Made by a program: the position numbers and the translations under genes | Source of the DNA: Streptomyces collinus | Lineage (GTDB): Bacteria > Actinomycetota > Actinomycetes > Streptomycetales > Streptomycetaceae | Reading direction: 5' to 3' | DNA: 64,000 nucleotides | Assembly: GCF_031348265.1 (NCBI RefSeq) | Contig: NZ_CP133771.1 | Coordinates: 2,294,001-2,358,000 of the forward strand | In this document: piece after piece, positions 26,355 through 35,133 of the stretch | Layout of the letters: every line of letters begins with the position of its first letter | Position numbering within the stretch: the stretch's first letter is position 1 | Notes under the pieces: generated by a model | Seen by the model: the letters and a program-made list of their open reading frames with translations, nothing else | What the model was told of the DNA's origin: nothing | Databases searched by the model: none

Positions 26355-27875
26355 TCATCCCTGGGTCTTCTGGATGGCTTCGCGCAGCACCTGGCGGTCG
26401 TCGAACGGACGGACCACCCCGGCGATGTCCTGGCCCTGCTCGTGGCCCTTGCCCGCGACCAGCACGGTGTCGCCGGGTTCGGCGCGGGCGACGGCGGCGG
26501 CGATCGCGGCGGCCCGGTCCTCGAAGACCTGCACCTCGCCGCGCTCGTGAGCGGGCACGGAGGCCGCGCCCTGGAGCATCGTGGCGAGGATCGCGAGGGG
26601 GTCCTCGCCGCGGGGGTTGTCGGAGGTCAGTACGGCGGTGTCGGCGAGCCGCGCCGCAGCGGCGCCCATGGGCTCGCGCTTGGTCTTGTCCCGGTCACCG
26701 CCGCAGCCGAGGACGATGTGCAGCCTGCCCTCGGTGACCTTGCGCAGGGCGCGCAGCACGGACTCGACGGCGTCGGTCTTATGGGCGTAGTCGACGACCG
26801 CGAGGTAGGGCTGCCCCGCGTCCACGCGCTCCAGACGGCCCGGGACACCGGGGACGGCGGCGACGCCGTCGGCGGCGGCCTGCGGGTCGAGGCCGGCGAC
26901 GGCGAGGGCGACGATCGCGGCGAGGGTGTTGGCAACGTTGAAGGGACCCGGCAGCGGCGACTTGGCGGCGATCCGCTCGCCCTTGGGGCCGATGACGGTG
27001 AAGGTCGAGTCGAGCCGCCCGACCTCGACGTCCTCGGCGCGCCAGTCGGCGTCGGGGTGCCCTTCGGCGGAGTAGGTGACGACCGGGACGCCGGCTTCCT
27101 TCGCCAGCCTGCGGCCGTACTCGTCGTCGACGTTGACCACGCCGAGTTTGCCCCGTTTCGGGGTGAACAGCTGCGCCTTCGCCTGGAAGTAGTCCTCCAT
27201 GTCGGAGTGGAACTCCATGTGCTCCGGGCTGAGGTTGGTGAAGACGCCGATGTCGAAGACGCAGCCGTCGACGCGGCCCAGCACCAGGGCGTGGCTGGAG
27301 ACCTCCATGGCCACCGCGTCGACACCACGTTCGCGCATGACGGCGAACAGGGCCTGGAGGTCGGTGGCTTCGGGGGTGGTGCGCTCGGACTTGATGCGCT
27401 CGTCGCCGATGCGCATCTCGACCGTGCCGATCAGGCCGGTGGACCTGACCGTCTTCAGACCGCCCTCGACGAGGTAGGCGGTGGTGGTCTTGCCTGAGGT
27501 TCCGGTGATGCCGATCTGGAGCAGGTCCCGGCCGGGGTGGCCGTAGATCGTGGCGGCCAGCTCGCCCATCCGCCCGCGCGGGTCGTCGACGACCAGCACC
27601 GGCAGCCCGGACGCGGCGGCGCGCTCGGCGCCGGTCGGGTCGGTCAGCACGGCGGCGGCGCCTAGGCCCGCGGCCTGGTTGACGAAGTCGGCACCGTGCA
27701 GCCGGGCCCCCGGGAGGGCGGCGTACAGGTCACCGGGGCGTACGGCGCGCGAGTCATGGGTGATGCCCGTGACCTCGGCGGCGCTCTCCGGCGTGGAAGC
27801 ACCCAGCTGATCGGCGAGTTCCGCGAGGGGTGTGGCGGGGACCTGCACCGGCCTGGGCGGCCCGGGGTATGTCAC
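26355..27875 (-). CDS. murE: UDP-N-acetylmuramoyl-L-alanyl-D-glutamate--diaminopimelate ligase MurE
   Basis: 506 aa from the GTG at 27875 (TYPGPPRPVQVPATPLAEL follows); a GTG at 27920 would add 15 residues and neither has a convincing ribosome site. HDSRAVRPGDLYAALPG, the ATP loop ITGTSGKTTTAYLVEGG, HMEFHSDMEDYFQAKAQLF and the diaminopimelate-recognition motif TSDNPRGEDP identify a Dap-adding MurE, consistent with LL-Dap in streptomycete walls. Cytosolic. 147 bp separate it from ftsI. Confidence 0.96.
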   Translation of the reverse strand: MTYPGPPRPVQVPATPLAELADQLGASTPESAAEVTGITHDSRAVRPGDLYAALPGARLHGADFVNQAAGLGAAAVLTDPTGAERAAASGLPVLVVDDPRGRMGELAATIYGHPGRDLLQIGITGTSGKTTTAYLVEGGLKTVRSTGLIGTVEMRIGDERIKSERTTPEATDLQALFAVMRERGVDAVAMEVSSHALVLGRVDGCVFDIGVFTNLSPEHMEFHSDMEDYFQAKAQLFTPKRGKLGVVNVDDEYGRRLAKEAGVPVVTYSAEGHPDADWRAEDVEVGRLDSTFTVIGPKGERIAAKSPLPGPFNVANTLAAIVALAVAGLDPQAAADGVAAVPGVPGRLERVDAGQPYLAVVDYAHKTDAVESVLRALRKVTEGRLHIVLGCGGDRDKTKREPMGAAAARLADTAVLTSDNPRGEDPLAILATMLQGAASVPAHERGEVQVFEDRAAAIAAAVARAEPGDTVLVAGKGHEQGQDIAGVVRPFDDRQVLREAIQKTQG

Positions 27876-28047
27876 GGGATGGCCCTTCTGGGTGGTTTGG
27901 GACTGATCAGCGTGTGGCACGGCGGTGAGCGTACCGGGCGTACCCGCCTCCGGGCGAAGCGAGGGCTGGGGCTGCTCTGGTTGCCGGGCTCGGGGGTGAT
28001 CGTTGTCACGGAGGGGGTCCTGGTGGCTCGGTGGGGCTGAGTACGGG

Positions 28048-28067
28048 TCAGGGCGTGTCGGCCCTGA
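28048..28067 (-). terminator. weak hairpin directly after the ftsI stop
   Basis: TCAGGGC (28048-28054) and GCCCTGA (28061-28067) form a 7-bp stem with a 6-nt loop immediately after ftsI. It could cause partial termination or protect the 3' end; read-through into murE is likely. Confidence 0.4.
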
Positions 28068-30035
28068 TCACTGCTTGAAGGAGACGGGCAGCTTCGCGGG
28101 CTTGGCGCCGGTCGGCGGGACCTGGAGGGACTTCAGCGCGAACTCCATGACCTTCTTGTAGACGGGTCCGCAGATCTGACCTCCGAAGTAGCTGCCCTGG
28201 GTGGCGTTCTGGATGGCGCAGTAGACGGTGATGCGGGGCTTGTCGGCGGGCGCGAACCCGGCGAACGACGAGGTGTAGCCGTGATACTTGCCGGTGGCCG
28301 GATCCACCCGGTTGGCGGTACCCGTTTTGCCCGCGACGCGGTAGCCGGGGATGCGCGCCTTGGTGCCGGTGCCCTCCTCGTCGTCCACGACGGACTCCAG
28401 CATCTGGGCGAGGGTCTTCGCCGTCTTGGCGCTGACGACCCGGTTCTCCGCGGGTTTCGGGGCGGGTGCGAAGCGCCCGTCGGGTCCCTTGGTGCCGCGC
28501 ACGAGGGTGGGCTCGATGCGGACCCCGCCGTTGGCGATGGTCGAGTACACCGAGGCCGCCTGCATGGCGTTGATGGAGACGCCCTGGCCGAAAGGGATCG
28601 TGTACTGCTGCGACGTCGACCACTTGTCGGGCGGGGCGAGGATGCCCTTGGTCTCGCCCGGGAAGCCGAGCCCGGTGTAGCTTCCGAGGCCGAACTTGCG
28701 CAGGTAGTCGTAGAGGACCTTGTTGGCCTTGGCCTGGGTCTTTCCGAGCTGTCCGGTGGCGAGGATGGTGCCGATGTTGCTGGACTTGGCGAGGACGCCG
28801 TTGAGCGTCAGGTACCACGTCGGGTGGTCGATGTCGTCCTTGAAGAGCCGGTCGCCGCGGTGCAGCCGGTTGGGCACGACGACATGCGTCCCCGGTGTGG
28901 CGGCCCTCTCCTGGAGGACGGCCGCCATCGACATGACCTTGGCGGTGGAGCCGGGCTCGAAGGCGTCCTGGAGGGCGGCGTTGCCGAGGGCGGCCGGGTC
29001 GGCGTCGGACAGGTCGTTCGGGTCGAAGCCGGGCGAGTTGGCCATGGCCAGGATCTGCCCGGTGCGGGTGTCCTGCACGATGACGTAGCCGCGGTCGGCC
29101 GCTGACTCCTTCACCTGGTCACTGATGGCGTTCTGGGCGGCCCACTGGATGTCGCGGTCGATGGTGAGCTCGACGTCGCTGCCCGGGACCGCAGGAGTCT
29201 CCGTGGAGCCCGCGGTGGGCACGAGACGGCCGCCGGACTGGGCGTAGCGGATCTTGCCGTCCTTGCCGGCGAGCTGCTTGTTCAGCTGCAGCTCGATGCC
29301 GCCGCCGGGCTTGCCCTCGCCGTTGACCCAGCCCAGTATCCCGGCGGCGAGGTCGCCTCCGGGGTACACGCGCTTGCTGGTGGCGACGGAGAACACGCCC
29401 GAGAGGACGTTGGGCGTGGACTTGTCCGTCTCCGCCTGCTTGGCGAGCGCCGACTTGAGGTCCTTGATCTGCTTCCAGACCTGCGGGGTCTGGCGGGAGG
29501 CCAGCTTCACGTAGCGCAGGGCCTTGTTCTCCGGCCGCAGCTTCTCGACCAGGTCCTCCTGCTCCTGGCCGAGGATCGGCGCGAGGAGGGCGGCCGCCTG
29601 TTCGGGTCCGTCCCCGATCTTCAGCATCTTCGGGGCGAACATCGTGGGGTCGGCGGTGATGTCGTAGGCGTCCTCGCTGGTCGCGAGGGCCACCCCGGAC
29701 CGGTCGGTGATCTCGCCCCGGTCCGCTGCCAGCACCTGCCCGACGTAGCGGTTCTGCTCGGCCTTCGCGGCGTACGTACTCGCGTCGACGGCCTGCACCT
29801 GGAAGAGCCGCACGACGAAGGCGGCCAGGACCAGGGTCAGGGCGAGTCCGACCAGGCGCAGGCGGGGGCGGGGGCTGCCGAGCCGCAGTGGCCTGGGCGC
29901 CGCCGGGCGGCCCTGCCCCGGCCGCCGGGCCGGACGGGCACCGGGGCCGGGACGGCGCCGGGCGTCAGGGCGGGCGGGCCTGGCGGGGCCGGGCACGCGG
30001 CGGCGTGGCGGTTCCCTGTCGGACACTTCCGTCAC
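28068..30035 (-). CDS. ftsI: septal transpeptidase FtsI / penicillin-binding protein 3 (class B PBP)
   Basis: 655 aa from the GTG at 30035, whose GTGA overlaps the ftsL stop by 4 bp. A basic Pro/Arg-rich cytosolic tail (about 1-60) precedes one membrane segment (LVGLALTLVLAAFVVRLFQV). The pedestal domain follows, then the transpeptidase with active Ser363 in the SxxK motif FEPGSTAKV, the SxN motif in AKSSNIG and the KTG motif at 570-572 (AGKTGTANR). It crosslinks septal peptidoglycan together with FtsW. Confidence 0.97.
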   Translation of the reverse strand: MTEVSDREPPRRRVPGPARPARPDARRRPGPGARPARRPGQGRPAAPRPLRLGSPRPRLRLVGLALTLVLAAFVVRLFQVQAVDASTYAAKAEQNRYVGQVLAADRGEITDRSGVALATSEDAYDITADPTMFAPKMLKIGDGPEQAAALLAPILGQEQEDLVEKLRPENKALRYVKLASRQTPQVWKQIKDLKSALAKQAETDKSTPNVLSGVFSVATSKRVYPGGDLAAGILGWVNGEGKPGGGIELQLNKQLAGKDGKIRYAQSGGRLVPTAGSTETPAVPGSDVELTIDRDIQWAAQNAISDQVKESAADRGYVIVQDTRTGQILAMANSPGFDPNDLSDADPAALGNAALQDAFEPGSTAKVMSMAAVLQERAATPGTHVVVPNRLHRGDRLFKDDIDHPTWYLTLNGVLAKSSNIGTILATGQLGKTQAKANKVLYDYLRKFGLGSYTGLGFPGETKGILAPPDKWSTSQQYTIPFGQGVSINAMQAASVYSTIANGGVRIEPTLVRGTKGPDGRFAPAPKPAENRVVSAKTAKTLAQMLESVVDDEEGTGTKARIPGYRVAGKTGTANRVDPATGKYHGYTSSFAGFAPADKPRITVYCAIQNATQGSYFGGQICGPVYKKVMEFALKSLQVPPTGAKPAKLPVSFKQ

Positions 30036-30478
30036 CTGCCGGTCGGAGTAGGGCCGTCGGTCATGGCCTCGGGGGCGAGGACCAGGGGGGTGTGGGCGGC
30101 GGTCTTCCTCACGCCGGGGGCGGGACTGGGGACGCCCTTGACGGTGCCGTCGCGATCGAGGAAGGCGGGGTCGCCGCCGGGCACCATGCCGAGCTCGCGG
30201 GCCCGGCGCTGCAGGGATTCGGGGGCGGAGTAGGCGTCGATGTCCCGCTGGAGGGCCTGCTCCTCGTCGGTGAGGTTCTTGGTCCCGCGCTGGAGGTCGT
30301 CGAGCTTGAACGCACCCTCGCTGAGGGCCGAGTTCAGCACCAGGAGGCAGATGAGACCGCCGCCGAGGAGGAGGAAGACCAGGAGGACGAAGGGCGTGCG
30401 GGCCGCCTGCCCGGGGCCGGTCGGGAGGAGCCGCGCGAGTCGGGCCGCCCTCCCCTTCAGTTCGGGTTTGCCGCTCAC
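30032..30478 (-). CDS. ftsL: cell division protein FtsL
   Basis: 148 aa from the GTG at 30478 (SGKPELKGRAARLARLLP follows); the open frame extends upstream antisense-like into rsmH and is not used. A basic cytosolic N-terminus, a single membrane helix (FVLLVFLLLGGGLICLLVLNS, about 30-50) and an external heptad coiled coil (LDDLQRGTKNLTDEEQALQRDIDAYSAPESLQRRARELGM) are typical of FtsL, which bridges FtsQ/DivIC to FtsW-FtsI. 31 bp after rsmH. Confidence 0.9.
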   Translation of the reverse strand: MSGKPELKGRAARLARLLPTGPGQAARTPFVLLVFLLLGGGLICLLVLNSALSEGAFKLDDLQRGTKNLTDEEQALQRDIDAYSAPESLQRRARELGMVPGGDPAFLDRDGTVKGVPSPAPGVRKTAAHTPLVLAPEAMTDGPTPTGR

Positions 30479-30509
30479 GCACGCTCCCTCGGTCCGGCCT
30501 GCACACGCC

Positions 30510-31466
30510 TCACTCGACGTCCTCCCTGATGCGCTCGGCGCCGCGCAGCCGCGCCGGTGCCGCCCGCCGGTTCTCGGCGATCTCCTCTTCGGTGGGGAGT
30601 TCGGCACCGCGTGTGAGGAGCTTGAGCCGTGGCTGGTAGCGCTCGGGGACGACGGGCAGTCCGGTCGGCGCGGTGGTGGCGGCGCCTGCTGCGAAGACCT
30701 GCTTGACCAGCCGGTCCTCCAGCGAGTGGTACGACAGCACGGCGATCCGTCCGCCCACGTCGAGCGCCTTCACGGCGGCCGGGACCGCCCGCTCCAGGAC
30801 GGAGAGCTCGCCGTTGACCTCGATACGCAGGGCCTGGAAGGTGCGCTTGGCCGGGTTGCCGCCGGTGCGCTTGGCGGCCTGCGGAAGCGCGTCCCGGATC
30901 AGTTCGACGAGCCGCGCGCTGTTGCTGAACGGCTCCTTCTCCCGCTCCCGCACGATCGCGCTCACGATCCGCTTGGCCTGCTTCTCCTCGCCGTAGGCCC
31001 GCAGGATGCGCACGAGTTCGCCCGGCGGGTAGGTGTTGAGGACCTCGGCGGCGCTGACGCCGGTCGTCTGGTCCATGCGCATGTCGAGCGGGGCGTCCTG
31101 GGCGTAGGCGAAGCCGCGGTCGGCCTCGTCGAGCTGCATGGAGGAGACGCCCAGGTCGAACAGGACGCCCTGCACGCGCGCGATGCCGAGCCGGTGCAGC
31201 ACCTCGGGGAGCTCGTCGTAGACGGCGTGGACGAGGGTGGCGCGTTCGCCGTAGGGCGCGAGGCGCTCGCCGGACAGGCGCAGGGCCTCCTTGTCGCGGT
31301 CGAGGGCGACGAGCCGGGCGTCGGGGAACCTCGCGAGGAGTGCCTCGCTGTGCCCGCCGAGGCCGAGGGTGCAGTCGACGACCACGGCGTCCGGGCCCTC
31401 CAGGGCGGGTGCCAGCAGGTCCAGGCACCGCTGGAGCATCACCGGGACGTGTCGACTCTCGCTCAA
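30510..31466 (-). CDS. rsmH: 16S rRNA (cytosine(1402)-N(4))-methyltransferase RsmH (MraW)
   Basis: 318 aa. [13 protein letters not shown], the SAM motif [43 protein letters not shown] and [18 protein letters not shown] plus [13 protein letters not shown] [12 protein letters not shown] are RsmH hallmarks. It methylates C1402 in the ribosomal P site. First gene of the dcw run here; no mraZ precedes it. Confidence 0.96.
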   Translation of the reverse strand: MSESRHVPVMLQRCLDLLAPALEGPDAVVVDCTLGLGGHSEALLARFPDARLVALDRDKEALRLSGERLAPYGERATLVHAVYDELPEVLHRLGIARVQGVLFDLGVSSMQLDEADRGFAYAQDAPLDMRMDQTTGVSAAEVLNTYPPGELVRILRAYGEEKQAKRIVSAIVREREKEPFSNSARLVELIRDALPQAAKRTGGNPAKRTFQALRIEVNGELSVLERAVPAAVKALDVGGRIAVLSYHSLEDRLVKQVFAAGAATTAPTGLPVVPERYQPRLKLLTRGAELPTEEEIAENRRAAPARLRGAERIREDVE

Positions 31467-31850
31467 GGGGCCCTCTCAGATCCGGCGCGGCCGTACGCAC
31501 CGCCGGGTCCCCGCCCGTTCCCAGCGTCACTGGGGCCCCGGTGAAGGGGCGGCCCGCCGGCGCCGGAAGCGTCAGCCGGCCGGGAGCGGGAGGAGGCCGA
31601 GCCGTACGTACGCGCCGCGCACGCGGGGAGATCTCCGGTCGTCGCCGGGGTCTCCGAAGAAATCAGTCCAGCGGGGAGAGTCTCGCCTCCCGCTTCGCGT
31701 CACTTTAGTCCACCCCGTCGCGCGGTCAATCAACCGGCCTGCGCGTCGCCGCCGTTCGCGCGGAGACCGGGACGCCACTCTTGTGGGTTACCTCACAACC
31801 GCCTCTCGACGGCATTCTTTGTCCACTCCCACAGGAGGCCTGGACGGGGT
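31467..31850. promoter_or_regulatory. divergent intergenic region, dcw cluster / carbonic anhydrase
   Basis: 384 bp with no credible gene. mraZ, which heads many dcw clusters, is absent. The region must hold the promoter for rsmH (minus) and for the carbonic anhydrase (plus). GTGGGTTACCTCAC at 31781-31794 contains a small palindrome (GTGNGGTTACCTCAC-like, GTGGG/CCTCAC imperfect). I see no clear -10/-35 pair. AGGAGG at 31833-31838 serves the carbonic anhydrase GTG. Confidence 0.45.
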
Positions 31851-32423
31851 GTGACCAGTAACGTCATACCTATGACGACTTCTGCATCGGTTCCCACAGG
31901 TTCGGAGAGCGCCATAGCGGCCGGCGGCACGGTCACCGACCGTCTCGTCGAGGCGAACGGCCGGTACGCCGACGCCTTCACGGACCCCGGGATGGACGCC
32001 CGGCCCGTGCTGCAGGTGGCGGTCGTGGCCTGTATGGACGCCCGTCTCGACCTGCACGCGGCGCTCGGTCTTGCGCTGGGTGACTGCCACACGATCCGCA
32101 ACGCGGGCGGCGTCGTGACCGACGACGTGATCCGCTCGCTCACCATCAGCCAGCGCAAGCTGGGGACCCGCAGCGTGGTGCTCATCCACCACACCGGCTG
32201 CGGCCTGGAGAGCCTCACCGAGGACTTCCGCAACGAGCTGGAGGCCGAGGTCGGCCAGCGCCCGGCGTGGGCCGTGGAGTCCTTCCGGGACGTCGACCAG
32301 GACGTGCGGCAGTCGATGCAGCGGGTGCGGACCTCGCCCTTCGTGCCGCACACCGACGACGTGCGCGGATTCGTGTTCGACGTGAAGACCGGCCTGCTGC
32401 GCGAGGTCGACCCGGCCTCCTGA
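31851..32423 (+). CDS. beta-class carbonic anhydrase
   Basis: 190 aa from the GTG at 31851, 12 bp after AGGAGG; an ATG at 31872 is an alternative start giving 183 aa. Zinc ligands and the catalytic dyad are in VVACMDARLD (Cys, Asp, Arg) and VLIHHTGCGLE (His-x2-Cys); the RNAGG motif is between them. This is the short actinobacterial beta class like M. tuberculosis Rv1284. It interconverts CO2 and bicarbonate in the cytosol, supplying carboxylases. Confidence 0.92.
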   Translation: MTSNVIPMTTSASVPTGSESAIAAGGTVTDRLVEANGRYADAFTDPGMDARPVLQVAVVACMDARLDLHAALGLALGDCHTIRNAGGVVTDDVIRSLTISQRKLGTRSVVLIHHTGCGLESLTEDFRNELEAEVGQRPAWAVESFRDVDQDVRQSMQRVRTSPFVPHTDDVRGFVFDVKTGLLREVDPAS

Positions 32424-32725
32424 CCCGGCCCGCAGGCCTGGGCGCCGTGGGCCGTCCACCCCGGAAAGCCACCTGCTGTAGCTGTCGAAAGCCTGTCAGT
32501 CACGCGTTCGAATGGTCGCAAGACCGACATATCGCAGCCAGTTGTCCACAGTCGAGTGACACGAAACGGTAACGGCAGCAAGAATGCGGGAGTGGCGTCA
32601 CGCGGAACTTTTCACGCGTGGTGTCCGTGGTTCGGGGTGGGCCGGCCTGCGTCATGCGGCGTCGGCCCGGGAAAATGGGGTATCCCGTGCTCCTTGGGAG
32701 CGCGGGAAAGGCCGAGGAGGGCCGG
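32424..32725. other. intergenic region before the MoxR operon
   Basis: 302 bp, no gene seen. It should contain the end of the carbonic anhydrase transcript and the MoxR-operon promoter. TTTTCACGCGTGGTG and GTCACGCGGAAC (about 32607-32630) carry three nearby copies of TCACGCG (32500, 32606, 32618 areas), a possible repeated operator. No strong hairpin with a loop is visible. Confidence 0.35.
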
Positions 32726-33769
32726 GTGACGACCTATGACGATCGAGCGAGCCTCACTGATCTGACCGCCGTGGTGGAGCGCGTGCGGGAGTCTGTGGAA
32801 GGCGTGATCGAGGGCAAGCCCGAGGTCGTACGGCTCTCGCTGACCGTACTGCTCGCCGAGGGACATCTGCTGATCGAGGACGTCCCGGGTGTCGGCAAGA
32901 CGATGCTGGCCAAGGCACTGGCACGGTCCATCGACTGCTCGGTGCGGCGCATCCAGTTCACGCCGGACCTGCTGCCGTCGGACATCACCGGTGTGTCCAT
33001 CTGGGACCAGCAGCGCCGTGACTTCGAGTTCAAGCCGGGCGCGATCTTCGCGCAGGTGGTGATCGGCGACGAGATCAACCGCGCCTCGCCCAAGACGCAG
33101 TCCGCGCTCCTGGAGTCGATGGAGGAGCGCCAGGTCACCATCGACGGCAAGACCTACGAGCTGCCCAGCCCCTTCATGGTGGTGGCGACGCAGAACCCGG
33201 TCGAGATGGAGGGCACCTACCCGCTGCCGGAGGCCCAGCGCGACCGCTTCATGGCCCGGGTGTCGGTCGGCTACCCGAGCGCGGAGGCCGAGCTGCAGAT
33301 GCTGGACGTGCACGGCGGCGTCTCGCCGCTGGAGGATCTCCAGCCCGTGGCCCACGCGCACGAGATCCTCAAGCTGATCGAGGCGGTGCGCGGCGTGCAC
33401 GTCGCCGAGCCGGTCCGGCGCTACGCGGTCGACCTGGTCGGCGCCACGCGCACGCACCCCGACCTGAGACTCGGCGCCTCCCCGCGCGCGACGCTGCATC
33501 TGCTGCGCGCGGCGAAGGCGTCCGCGGCCCTCAGCGGCCGGGAGTACGCGCTGCCGGACGACGTGCAGGCCCTCGCCGTCGCCGTCCTGGCCCACCGCCT
33601 GCTGCCCACGGCCCAGGCCCAGCTCAACCGGCGCACCTCCGAGCAGGTCGTCGAGGAGATCCTGCAGCGCACCCCGGTGCCGACCGCGGCGCCACAGCAG
33701 CAGAGCGGCTTCGGCGGTCTCGACCGTGCGGCGCCGGCCTATCCCCAGCAGCCGCCGCGGAGGCTGTGA
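32726..33769 (+). CDS. MoxR-family AAA+ ATPase
   Basis: 347 aa from the GTG at 32726, preceded by GAGGAGG at 32713-32719. Walker A GVGKTMLA, Walker B VVIGDEINRASPKTQSALLE, sensor 1 VVATQNPVEMEGTYPLPEAQRDRF and arginine-finger and sensor 2 regions fit MoxR proteins (AAA_3 plus lid). MoxR ATPases act as chaperones with partner proteins carrying DUF58/VWA domains. Start-stop overlap with the DUF58 gene and its neighbour indicates a three-gene operon. Confidence 0.93.
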   Translation: MTTYDDRASLTDLTAVVERVRESVEGVIEGKPEVVRLSLTVLLAEGHLLIEDVPGVGKTMLAKALARSIDCSVRRIQFTPDLLPSDITGVSIWDQQRRDFEFKPGAIFAQVVIGDEINRASPKTQSALLESMEERQVTIDGKTYELPSPFMVVATQNPVEMEGTYPLPEAQRDRFMARVSVGYPSAEAELQMLDVHGGVSPLEDLQPVAHAHEILKLIEAVRGVHVAEPVRRYAVDLVGATRTHPDLRLGASPRATLHLLRAAKASAALSGREYALPDDVQALAVAVLAHRLLPTAQAQLNRRTSEQVVEEILQRTPVPTAAPQQQSGFGGLDRAAPAYPQQPPRRL

Positions 33770-35133
33770 TGACCACCGCGGGGACGGGGCACGCGGAAGC
33801 CGACCGGGGCGAGAAGGGCGGCATCCGTACCGCCCTGGCCGGTCTGACCACCCGCGGACGCTCCTTCCTGGCCGCCGGTGTCGCGGCGGCGGTCTGCTCG
33901 TACGTGCTCGGGCAGGCCGATCTGCTGCGCGTCGGTCTCCTCCTGGCGGTGCTGCCGCTGGTGTGCGCGGCGGTGCTGTACCGCACGCGCTACCGGGTCG
34001 CGGGCAGCCGCCGGCTCTCCCCCGCGCGCGTGCCCGCGGGCAGCGAGGCCCGGGTCCACCTGCGGATGGACAACGTCTCGCGGCTGCCCACGGGCCTGCT
34101 GATGCTCCAGGACCGGGTGCCGTACGTGCTCGGCCCCCGGCCCCGCTTCGTGCTGGACCGGGTCGAGGCGGGCGGCCGGCGCGAGGTCTCCTACCGGGTG
34201 CGCTCCGACCTGCGCGGCCGCTACCCGCTGGGCCCGCTCCAGCTGCGCCTGACCGACCCGTTCGGCATGTGCGAGCTGACCCGGTCCTTCTCGACGTTCG
34301 ACACCCTCACCGTCATCCCGCGTGTGGAGGCGCTGGCGCCGGTGCGCCTCAGCGGTGAGGCCAAGGGGTACGGCGACGGCCGGCAGCGTTCGCTCGCGCT
34401 GGCCGGCGAGGACGACGTGATCCCGCGCGGCTACCGCTACGGCGACGACCTGCGCCGCGTGCACTGGCGCTCCACCGCCCGCTACGGCGAGCTGATGGTG
34501 CGCCGCGAGGAGCAGCCGCAGCGCGCCCGCTGCACGGTGCTGCTGGACACCCGGGGCATCGCCTACCAGGGCGCGGGACCGGACTCGGCCTTCGAGTGGG
34601 CCGTCTCGGGAGCCGCGTCCGTGCTGGTGCACATGCTCGAACGGGGCTACTCGGTGCGGCTGTTGACGGACACCGGCAACGCGGTGCCCGGTGAGGGCGG
34701 TGACGGCTTCGCGGGCGCGAGCCAGGAGTCGGCGGACGCGGCCGGGCTGATGATGGACACCCTCGCGGTGATCGACCACTCCGACGGCGCCGGCCTGTCC
34801 CGGGCCTACGACGTGCTGCGCGGCGGGAACGAGGGGCTGCTGGTGGCCTTCCTCGGCGACCTGGACGAGGACCAGGCGGCGGTGCTGGGCCGGATGCGGC
34901 AGCGCAGCCCGGGCGCGGTCGCCTTCGTGCTGGACAGCGAGAGCTGGGTGCGGGAACCGAGCGACGTCCCGGGCCCGTTGGACAGGAGCGAGGACCGGCT
35001 GCGCATGCTGCGCGAGGCCGGCTGGACGGCCCTGCGGGTGCCGCGGGGGGCCTCTGTGGACGAGGTGTGGCGGCAGGCCGACCGGGAGCGCAGGGGCGTG
35101 GCCGCCGCGAGCGGCGGGGAGGGACCGAGATGA
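33769..35133 (+). CDS. DUF58 domain-containing membrane protein
   Basis: 454 aa. The ATG at 33769 overlaps the MoxR stop by 1 bp (TGATG); a GTG at 33766 is an alternative. Two hydrophobic segments near residues 35-70 are followed by an extracellular-type beta region and the DUF58 core (DDVIPRGYRYGDDLRRVHWRSTARYGELMVRREE), a degenerate VWA-like fold. It is the usual partner of MoxR, but the substrate is unknown. ATGA overlap with the transglutaminase gene. Confidence 0.9.
   Translation: MTTAGTGHAEADRGEKGGIRTALAGLTTRGRSFLAAGVAAAVCSYVLGQADLLRVGLLLAVLPLVCAAVLYRTRYRVAGSRRLSPARVPAGSEARVHLRMDNVSRLPTGLLMLQDRVPYVLGPRPRFVLDRVEAGGRREVSYRVRSDLRGRYPLGPLQLRLTDPFGMCELTRSFSTFDTLTVIPRVEALAPVRLSGEAKGYGDGRQRSLALAGEDDVIPRGYRYGDDLRRVHWRSTARYGELMVRREEQPQRARCTVLLDTRGIAYQGAGPDSAFEWAVSGAASVLVHMLERGYSVRLLTDTGNAVPGEGGDGFAGASQESADAAGLMMDTLAVIDHSDGAGLSRAYDVLRGGNEGLLVAFLGDLDEDQAAVLGRMRQRSPGAVAFVLDSESWVREPSDVPGPLDRSEDRLRMLREAGWTALRVPRGASVDEVWRQADRERRGVAAASGGEGPR

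Noticed and set aside
31467..31850. mraZ or another small gene before rsmH
   Set aside because: Short frames here have no ribosome site and none resembles MraZ.
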